This document shows positions 57,435 through 64,000 of a stretch of DNA of 64,000 nucleotides, piece by piece (the stretch's first letter is position 1; the number at the start of each line of letters is the position of its first letter). The notes beneath the pieces were generated by a model that saw nothing but the letters and a program-made list of their open reading frames with translations, did no database searches and had not been told where the DNA came from. Source of the stretch: Rapana venosa (Eukaryota > Mollusca > Gastropoda > Neogastropoda > Muricidae); NCBI GenBank assembly GCA_028751875.1, contig CM054167.1, forward strand, positions 20,560,912 through 20,624,911, given 5' to 3'. The position numbers and the translations under genes are program-made.

Positions 57435-57757
57435 CTACTTTCAGTTCTTACATCCGAGGGGAGGTCGTGTCGGGAACAAGCAAATGGAGTTCTTACAAGC
57501 GAGGGTTCTTGATCTTTTAACGGAATAATCTGACTTCCTGAAATGATAATTCCTACTTTCGGTTCTTATATCCGAGGGAAGTTCGTGTGGGGACCTTGCA
57601 AGTGCTGTCCATATAGGCGATGGTTCCTATATCAGAGGGTTCTTTTATGCGAGTTTTAATAAGTGATCACAAAGAACAACTTTGGCAGGGACATGCTTTT
57701 GGGTGTTCCTATAAGCGATGGTTCTTATATCGGAGGTCCTTATAAGTGGGGTCCACT
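57435..57757. repeat. Right subterminal motif array of the pogo-like element
   Basis: Repeated words in one direction: TTCTTACATCCGAGG, TTCTTACAAGCGAGG, TTCTTATATCCGAGGG, TCCTATATCAGAGGG, TCCTATAAGCGATGG, TTCTTATATCGGAGG and CCTTATAAGTGGGG. The left end (50950-51070) has the same words in the opposite sense. These are likely transposase-binding sites. Confidence 0.75.
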
Positions 57758-57784
57758 ATACATATTTTGGCATTTTTTGTTGTT

Positions 57785-58175
57785 GCTGTTCCTTGGTTAG
57801 AGCTCCCAGGTTCACCAAAGGCAAGATTTTGCGTATGCAACTATTTTTGGTGTCCACATTCCAACTTTGGGGATGATGTCTAAACATAACACCAGCACGC
57901 ATGCATTTTCTAAATGTTGTCATCTTTTGCGACCAGCATGTAATGACCTACTCTTCCAAAAAGGTGGAACGGGTTTTAATGTGTGCGCAAGATGTTTTGC
58001 ATACATTCACACACACGAACTCAGTTTACAGTCTCATCCAAAGGAATTTCAGGGGAGCAGAGTCAGTACTGATGTTAACTCCTGGGAAAAGTTCCCTCAA
58101 ACAGATGCATCAGTGGAAGCTTGAACCTGGACCATCAGATTGTGAGTGCAGTGCTCTAACCACAAGGCTAACTAG
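57785..58175 (-). repeat. SINE family 1, diverged, with a family-like 3' extension
   Basis: CCTTGGTTAGAGCTCCCAGG and TTCACCAAAGGCAAG (also in the composite repeats and at 60005-60040) precede a family-1 body with CTACTCTTCCAAAAAGGTGG and GATGTTAACTCCTGGG. It ends in a decayed head near CTCTAACCACAAGGCTAAC. Confidence 0.7.
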
Positions 58176-58179
58176 TAAC

Positions 58180-59230
58180 CTGTCCCCCATATCAATATTT
58201 AACGGTGTAGTTTTTATTATCATACACATGTCACGCTCTTCGAGCATTATTGTTTGTGATGAAGAGTGCACTATAAGCCCTAAGGTTTTGTATTGACTGC
58301 AAATTGGTGGTAGCGTTACCACACAATCATGCTGTCTGTGTGAGAGCTCTAAGTTATCTGTTTGAGATGATAAAGTATTTGAACTTGAATTCTGTTAACC
58401 TTTTTAATAGCTGCCTCAATCATTCTTCATCGAACACTCAGACAGCAACTTGTCTTTCATATGAGCAAAAATGCAATGCACTGCCATTAAGCGCCTGACA
58501 AGTCAGGCCCAGCGCTTCCAACTTAGGCATAGGAGGGAATTGTTATCTTTTAAGTCTTTCTGGAAAAAAAGAAGGCAGAAAATAGACAAGAAGGAGGTGA
58601 CAGAAAGAAAAAGAATAAGGCAGAAACAAAGAGAGGAATAGAAAAGGGAATTCCTAGCACAAAATTTCCACCAGGTGAGGATGCTATTTATACTGACAGG
58701 CCCCAGGCATTCCCAAGGACAGGAAGTCTTCATGTCAAAACAGAATTTCTGACATTCAATTATCATTAATTTTTATCATAATAATCACCATAAAAACTCA
58801 TTATTGAGTACTTATCCTACAATAGTCCAAAATGAATGTACTATACCATCAAATGATTCAAAGTAAAAACTCACACACAGTCACATTGTGTTTCACTCAC
58901 TCACACACACACAGTCATCCCCCCCCCCCCCCCCCCCCACACACACAAACACACATGAAAGACAACACTCCCAGTCTCTGTCAGAGTCCCAACTGGCAAC
59001 GAATTCTCTCATATTAAAAAAAAAGCTTCTGTTCATCATTCCACGATCTTCAAAGTACACTGCCTAAAGCAGCACATCCACCAAGACCATAGTGCCAGTC
59101 TCCAGCACATCTGTGTGTAGAATCACAATTCAGGACAACCCGCATGAAGAGAGACAGTTCCGAAAGATGAGGAATCAACTCAGGCAATGTCACTGCCCAA
59201 GAGATTCCACTGTCGAGCTGTGCTGGTCTC
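58180..59230 (-). other. 3' flank / probable 3' UTR of POLR1H
   Basis: Downstream of the POLR1H stop on the minus strand. Holds a CA tract with a poly-C run (58895-58955) and no coding signal. Confidence 0.4.
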
Positions 59231-59234
59231 AAGG

Positions 59235-59259
59235 CTAAGAGAATTCCGTCTCCACTGCC
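59235..59259 (-). CDS. POLR1H: POLR1H (RPA12), last coding exon
   Basis: Acceptor TTCTTTGCAG (CAG at 59262-59260). The exon supplies one base to finish the Lys codon, then AVETEFS and TAG (59237-59235). RPA12 proteins end a few residues after the last zinc-ribbon cysteine pair with a short acidic tail, so KCKAVETEFS-stop has the expected length and charge. The weak point is the upstream donor, a GTCGGT. The assignment rests on phase and length. Confidence 0.5.
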
Positions 59260-59394
59260 CTGCAAAGAACATTAACATTTGTTCAGATTTTTGTCCTAAA
59301 GAGAGAATGAGAGAGAAGGGGGGGGGGGGGGAAAGAGAGAGAGAGAGGAAGGGTGGGGAGAGAGAGAGAGAGTTTTGGGGGGGGTTGTTTTTTT

Positions 59395-59478
59395 TTAAAT
59401 TTCTTTTTATATCGAGGATAATGGAATAAGCACTCATGTGCTTTTTCACATCCAGTCTCCGTGTGTATGCAGTTTTGT
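59395..59478 (-). repeat. SINE family 1 3' fragment in a POLR1H intron
   Basis: TTTTTATATCGAGGATAATGG through TTTTTCACATCCAGTCTCCG. G-rich and GA tracts (59320-59385) lie beside it. Confidence 0.75.
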
Positions 59479-59587
59479 GTCTGTGTGTGTATGTGTATGA
59501 AAGTCAAAGTCCAATTTATATAAATTTCCAGATGGTACATGGAATAAGCAATACATTAACTTTTTTTCATCAAGCCATTCAAACATG

Positions 59588-59775
59588 CACACACACACAA
59601 ACAAATGCACGCATGCATGCATGCTTGCACACACACTTCTGTGCACACACAAACACTACTTCTGTGCACACACACACACACACACTACCTCTGTGTGCAC
59701 ACACACACACTCACACACACAATGCGTAATGCAAATGCAATTCTCTCTCTCTCACACACACACACACACATCGAC
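59588..59775. repeat. CA-rich microsatellites in a POLR1H intron
   Basis: Several CACACA runs with GCATGCATGC and ACTTCTGTGC interruptions, ending about 30 bp from the zinc-ribbon exon. Confidence 0.9.
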
Positions 59776-59801
59776 AGAAGGAGTATCTGAAAGCTACCGA
59801 C

Positions 59802-59911
59802 TTGCACTTGAGACAACAGTAGAAGACAGTCTGTCCTTCATCCGCAGAGCGAGTCTGTCTGGTGGAGTAGGTCATCTCGTCATGACCGCATTCCTGACAC
59901 CTGCGCTCAAC
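59802..59911 (-). CDS. POLR1H: POLR1H (RPA12), zinc-ribbon exon
   Basis: Acceptor GTGTTCAG (CAG at 59914-59912), then VERRCQECGHDEMTYSTRQT and RSADEGQTVFYCCLKCK. This is the TFIIS-type zinc ribbon of RNA polymerase I subunit A12.2: CxxC pairs CQEC and CLKC bracket the acidic hairpin RSADEGQT. In Pol I this domain reaches the active site and supports RNA cleavage and termination. Length is 110 bp, from phase 0 to phase 2. The donor after AA is GTCGGT, which is atypical. GTGCAAG, six bases earlier, is an alternative but would cut the last Cys pair. RSADEGQTVFY separates this from TFIIS and from the Pol II and Pol III homologues. Confidence 0.92.
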
Positions 59912-60106
59912 CTGAACACAACACATTCACAGCATTACATATCCTATTGTCTTCAGGACATTCAAAGTTTCTTTTTTTTATTGGGGGGGGTGGGGGGGGT
60001 GGCTGTTCCCTGGCTAAGGCTCTGAGGTTCACCATTAGTGAGATATTGGACACACACACACACACACATGTACACACACACACACACACACACGCATACA
60101 CACATG

Positions 60107-60440
60107 GGGGGTGGGATAGCCCAGTGGTTAGAGTAATGTATTCGTGATGTACTGACCCAGGTTTTGATTCTCATTCAAGAAGATTTTTTCCCCTGGAGTT
60201 AACATCAGTGCTGATTCCACTCTCCCCAAATGTTCTTCGGATGAGACTATAAACTGAGGTACCGTGTGCGAACACACAGAGAACATCTTGCACACATTAA
60301 AACCTGTTCCGCTTTTCAGAAGAGTAGGCCATTGTGTGCCGGTGGGAACGGATGACAAAACTTACAAAAACTGCATACAGACTGGGACTGGATGAAAAAA
60401 GCACATGAGTGCTTATTCCATTATCCTTGAAATAAAAGAA
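60107..60440 (+). repeat. tRNA-derived SINE, family 1, full length
   Basis: Head: GGTGGGATAGCCCAGTGG, then TTAGAG (A-box) and CCAGGTTTTGATTC (B-box). Body: CCCTGGAGTTAACATCAGTG, GATGAGACTATAAACTGAGG, CATTGTGTGCCGGTGGGAAC. End: GGGACTGGATGAAAAAAGCA and CTTATTCCATTATCCTTG, then AATAAAAGAATAAA and CA repeats. It lies in a POLR1H intron. Confidence 0.9.
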
Positions 60441-60576
60441 TAAAACACACACACACACTGTATACACACACTCTCTCTCTCTCTCTCTGTGACCTGAAAA
60501 TACTGCAAGTACAGCCTGTAAACATCAACAGATCTATACAGATAGATCTATCTATCTGTGGATTCTAAGTGTTCAC

Positions 60577-60674
60577 CTTCGGGCCAATGGGGGCGTCCAG
60601 CAGGGCATCCTGGTCTGTCAGCTCTCTTGGCCTGTTCAACACAATGACCGTCTTCTTTCCCTGAGTGAAGTACG
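60577..60674 (-). CDS. POLR1H: POLR1H (RPA12), linker exon
   Basis: Acceptor GCTGATTTCAG (CAG at 60677-60675) and donor AAG/GTGAAC (intron from 60576). It encodes YFTQGKKTVIVLNRPRELTD, then QDALLDAPIGPK, and joins in phase to VERRCQEC. It corresponds to the variable linker between the N-terminal and C-terminal zinc ribbons of RPA12 (in human, the stretch before VVDRRCPRC). Length is 98 bp, taking one base from the preceding exon. The exon(s) with the start codon and N-terminal zinc ribbon are not visible up to 64000, so they probably lie further right. Confidence 0.8.
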
Positions 60675-60789
60675 CTGAAATCAGCACGGCAGACTCATTA
60701 GCAAGAAAATCCCCTGTAACTTGTCAGTGTGTGTGTGTGTGTGTATGTATATATAAAACATATGTGTGTGTGTTTTTAAATATTTTTTT

Positions 60790-61165
60790 TATTTTATTCA
60801 ATTATATTGAGGATAACAAAATAAGCACTTATGTGCTTTTTTACATCCAGTTCCCGTCTGTATGCAGTTTTGTAAATTTTGTCATCTGTTCCCACCGGAA
60901 CACAATGGCCTACTCTTAGTCATCTGTTCCCACCGGAACACAATGGCCTACTCTTACGAAAAGCGGAACAGGATTTAATGTGTACGCAAGATGTTCCTCC
61001 TGCGTTCGCACACGGGGCCCCGGTTTATAGTCTCATCCAAAGGACTTTTGGGGAGAGTGGAGTCTGTACTGATGTTAACTCCAGAGGAAAATATCCCCTT
61101 GAACGGGAATCGAACCCGGGTCGTCAGATTGCGAGCGCAATTTTCTAACCACTAGGCTATCCCGC
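60790..61165 (-). repeat. tRNA-derived SINE, family 1, full length with internal duplication
   Basis: On the minus strand the head GCGGGATAGCCTAGTGGTTA and B-box GGTTCGATTCCC are the best preserved in the window. The phrase GTCATCTGTTCCCACCGGAA to CCTACTCTTA is repeated in tandem (60880-60917 and 60918-60955). Confidence 0.92.
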
Positions 61166-61254
61166 ATATGTGTGTGTGTGTGTGAGATTCTATTCACACC
61201 CCCCTCCCCACTCTTATGACATATGACAGACTTCTTGTTTTGATGACAGTGTAA

Positions 61255-61562
61255 CTTACGTAACAGTAGTTCCATAACCTATGCGGATGTTGGGGTGCAA
61301 GGTGTCAAGAGACCTCGGTTTCTCATGGGTCCAGCATGTTGAGGGCAGCGCCCATCTCCTCTCCCTCGCTTTTTTTTTTTTTTTACCTTCCCTGACCCTT
61401 AAGAGGGCCGGTACCCATTTACCGCTGTGTGAACTGGAGGACTTTACTGAACTTCTGAAGCCAAGGCACACACACAGATACCCAATGAGGTAACCCCGCT
61501 CAGTGCTGCTTAACCTTTGCTTGGAAAGAGCAAGAACTCTGACCACTGAGCTATCTGTCCCC
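61255..61562 (-). repeat. tRNA-derived SINE, family 2, second copy
   Basis: The minus-strand head is GGGGACAGATAGCTCAGTGG, then TCAGAG. Core words GGTACCGGCCCTCTT and GGAGATGGGCGCTGCC match the copy at 8938-9236. Confidence 0.75.
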
Positions 61563-61564
61563 AT

Positions 61565-62635
61565 GACAATGGACTATATTGCATTTAACTGTTGCTCATT
61601 TCAATGCATTATGTAAACATGGAAGGCTTGTGACAGGACTAACACCATTCAATATCAATCATTTCAATGCCACAGAAAACGATTAAAGTTGTTATCACTA
61701 CAATATCAGTGGGCACCTTGATTTAACACTGTGTTAAGAGGCTCAACATTTGGGGGGTGGGGGGTGGGGGGGGAATAGTGTGTCAATGGTTCAGAGGCTG
61801 AGTATACAGAGTGCTGTAACATCAATCAACAAGTTTCCGCATTTGTGGCTATTGAATTTGATAAGGGGAAAGCAAAATCAGCAATATCCGTTTGTTTTTT
61901 GTTGTTGGGTTTGTTGTTTTTTTGGTTTTGCTTTGTTGTTGTTGGGGCTGTTTTGTTTGGTTGTTTTGTTGTTGTTGTTTTTTTGGGGGGTTGCCTGTTG
62001 AATTTGATGGGAAAAAGAATCTTTATAAATTATACCATTTATATGTATCTGACTCCCGGAGCACAAATTATACACACATATCTTCTTAGCTAAAGACTGA
62101 CTGAAATTCAGGTGGGTCAAAACATGACATGATAAGACATTAACTTATAAAAAATCAGTAAAAATAAAGAGAACGGGAAAAAAAGTAAGATCTCTTCCAA
62201 AAGCATTCTGATAAAGTGATAGAGGCCATTTCCTCTGTGGGTGAAACAATCATGAATACATGTTTTTTTAGGTGCCTGTTGCCAGTGTTGGGGTGTTGCC
62301 CCAGTGTTGGTGTGTCACTCTCACGTGAAAGTACACACACACACAGTCACACAGTGACACACACACATGACACAGTGACACACACTGACACACAAACACA
62401 CTTACAAACAACACACAAGCACACACACACACTTACAAACACACACACAAGCACACACACACACACACACGCACACACAATCACAATTAATAATGCAGTC
62501 AAACCACCTCTGCTTCCACATGTCACAGGAATGTCTTGGTTAACATGAGAAAAGGCAGTGATAAGCTTTTTGTTGACAGTAAATCTATAAAAAATAAATA
62601 AATAAATAAAATAAAATGTGGATTGAGCATTTTAT
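61565..62635. other. Intronic or intergenic DNA with GTTGTT and CA tracts
   Basis: G-rich (61750-61775), TTGTTGTTGTT (61895-61985) and CA (62330-62480) tracts. Nothing resembling a POLR1H N-terminal zinc-ribbon exon is seen. Confidence 0.45.
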
Positions 62636-62639
62636 CAAA

Positions 62640-63130
62640 ATAATAATAATAATAATGTATGGAATTTATATAGCGCTGAATCTTGTAAAGCAACAAATCA
62701 AAGCGCTCAGATTTCATTTCATACCACTTTAAGTCACGGCAGATTTCTCTCCGTGAAATTCAGGCTGCTCTCCCCGGGGAGAGCGGGAGAGCGCGTCGCC
62801 ACAAGCGCTGCGCCACCCTTTTTTTTTTTTTTTTTAATGTCTGCAACTGTATTTTGTTTCCGTGGCTTTTTTCTAAGAATTTTGCCAGGGACAACTATCT
62901 TGTTGCCGTGGTTTTTTTTACGTGCGCTAAATAATTACGTGTAACACCCGGGACCTTGGTTTATCGTCTCATCCAAAAGACTAGCACCCAGACCACCACT
63001 CATGGTCTAATGGATGGGGGAAAAATTTCCGGTCCAAACGGGGTACGAACCGCCGCACACTTCAGACCCTTTTCACTTCAGGACTTTTCACTTTCTAGAC
63101 AGGCGCGTTACCTCTAGACCACCGATCCAC
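62640..63130 (-). repeat. tRNA-derived SINE, family 3, full length
   Basis: The minus-strand head is GGTGGATCGGTGGTCTAGAG, then GTAACGCG (A-box). A GGCGGTTCGTACCCCG B-box follows after an inserted GTGAAAAGTCCTGAAGTG stretch. The body holds CCATTAGACCATGAGTGG, GGCAACAAGATAGTTGTCCC and the GCTCTCCCCGGGGAGAGC palindrome. It ends in GCGCTATATAAATTCCATAC and ATT repeats. Confidence 0.88.
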
Positions 63131-63134
63131 CAAG

Positions 63135-64000
63135 AGATATATTTTCAAAAGTGATTAATTAATTTGTTGATTGCATCTACTGATCTAGCACTACTCTTTT
63201 TTATGTAAACACAGATCCTGTGTTTGTGTGTGTTTGTTTTTGTTTTGTTTTTGTTTAACGTCCATTCACTACTAAGTGATAAGGACACACCCGCATTCAA
63301 ACCAATATTCTCTCTCTCTCTCTCTCTTATGTATGAATATAATTTATATATACACAATGAACTACAGCAGAGGTCTTACTGGAGAAGAATATATAACCTC
63401 AGCAACTGATGTTATGAACTACTAAGAGTCATATAAAACTTCTTGAACAGTGGCATATTTTTATGCATACATCTCTATTCTTCTCCTTTTAAACAGGTCA
63501 ATAACTGAATAAGGATTGGGCAATCAAACAATAAATGGTGGATTGAAAGGGATTGAGAACACAACATGTCACATTTTTAGAATATTTGGTATTCCATGCA
63601 TTTAGAGATTTAGCCTCAGTTTATATATATATATGTATGTATATATATTCAAAAATCCATTTTCCGTCAGCAAGATATATTTTCAAAGTGTGTTTTCTTC
63701 ATTTTGGAATGCATACAATTCATCAGTTTAACATTAATTTCATGTGACAACAATGCGAGATTGGAATCAAATGTTTCAATGCTACAATCACTGAATCAGA
63801 GGAACCTTGTTTTGCTAAAGAAACGACTAGCTCATTCCAATAAATTCCACAGTGAGAAGGGACCCAGCATAAAGTTATTTGGATGTCTCTGCTTGTAATA
63901 GGATGTATCCATAATTTAATCTCAAATACATCTTTTCTTATGTTCCCCTGCTACTGCTAGTTCTTTAGTGCTTTCAATACTGCTTTTGAGTCAACACAAA
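63135..64000. other. AT-rich DNA, nothing recognised
   Basis: Only a CT tract (63309-63326) and TATATA patches (63622-63650) are seen. ORFs here have no recognisable domain. Confidence 0.4.

Noticed and set aside
59050..59265. 71-codon minus-strand frame reading GSGDGILLALRPAQ after the POLR1H acceptor
   Set aside because: Open, but it needs a different phase. The phase giving AVETEFS and an immediate stop fits RPA12 length and the upstream exon better.
60107..61165. tRNA genes suggested by A-box and B-box motifs
   Set aside because: The tRNA-like heads continue into a shared SINE body and cannot fold as complete cloverleaves with acceptor stems.

Overview
This looks like a piece of a large, repeat-rich animal nuclear genome. 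The evidence is spliced genes with GT-AG introns, several LINE and SINE families, a DIRS-type retroelement, a pogo/Tigger-like DNA transposon, and many GA, GT and homopolymer tracts and minisatellites. The style (tRNA-headed SINEs, coding-poor sequence, abundant GA/GT arrays) fits a lophotrochozoan, most likely a marine gastropod mollusc. The phylum is an inference; no marker gene proves it.

Host genes are few. The last codons of a plus-strand gene lie at 1-84. A textbook-like promoter (CRE, CCAAT, TATA) near 13.1-13.4 kb precedes a 30-codon ORF that looks like a signal peptide. A set of splice-bounded minus-strand exons runs from 31.2 to 21.4 kb; its first and last visible exons consist largely of minisatellite. 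The best host gene is POLR1H (RPA12, the zinc-ribbon subunit of RNA polymerase I), with three minus-strand 3' coding exons between 60.67 and 59.24 kb.

Mobile elements dominate. From left to right: an RTE-like LINE (1.86-5.14 kb, minus) ending in a TGA-repeat tail; a pair of about 1.2-kb composite repeats with tRNA-like ends (10.7-12.0 and 16.9-18.3 kb); three further tRNA-derived SINE families spread through the window; two copies of an unknown ORF family (34.86-33.74 and 40.11-38.50 kb) whose 3' tail resembles that of the commonest SINE; a 5'-truncated L1/Tx1-like LINE (40.8-42.5 kb) abutting a DIRS-like element (42.5-44.9 kb); an isolated L1-type ORF1 (47.5-48.4 kb); and a 6.8-kb pogo/Tigger-like transposon (50.95-57.76 kb).

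The pogo-like element is the most unusual object here. Its minus-strand gene has an N-terminal CENP-B/psq helix-turn-helix exon, a phase-perfect intron, and a second exon that joins a DDD transposase to an acidic repeat-rich linker and a C-terminal OTU-type cysteine protease domain. One frameshift interrupts this copy. The ends carry repeated short motifs built around ATATAAG/TTATAAGCGA.

Tandem arrays include a 42-bp minisatellite (about 2.5 kb, open in many frames), a 32-bp minisatellite (about 1.4 kb), and smaller arrays at 6.6, 15.9, 22.0, 25.5, 35.8 and 46.1 kb. Most long open frames in these arrays and in the GA/GT tracts are by-products of low complexity and are not called as genes.
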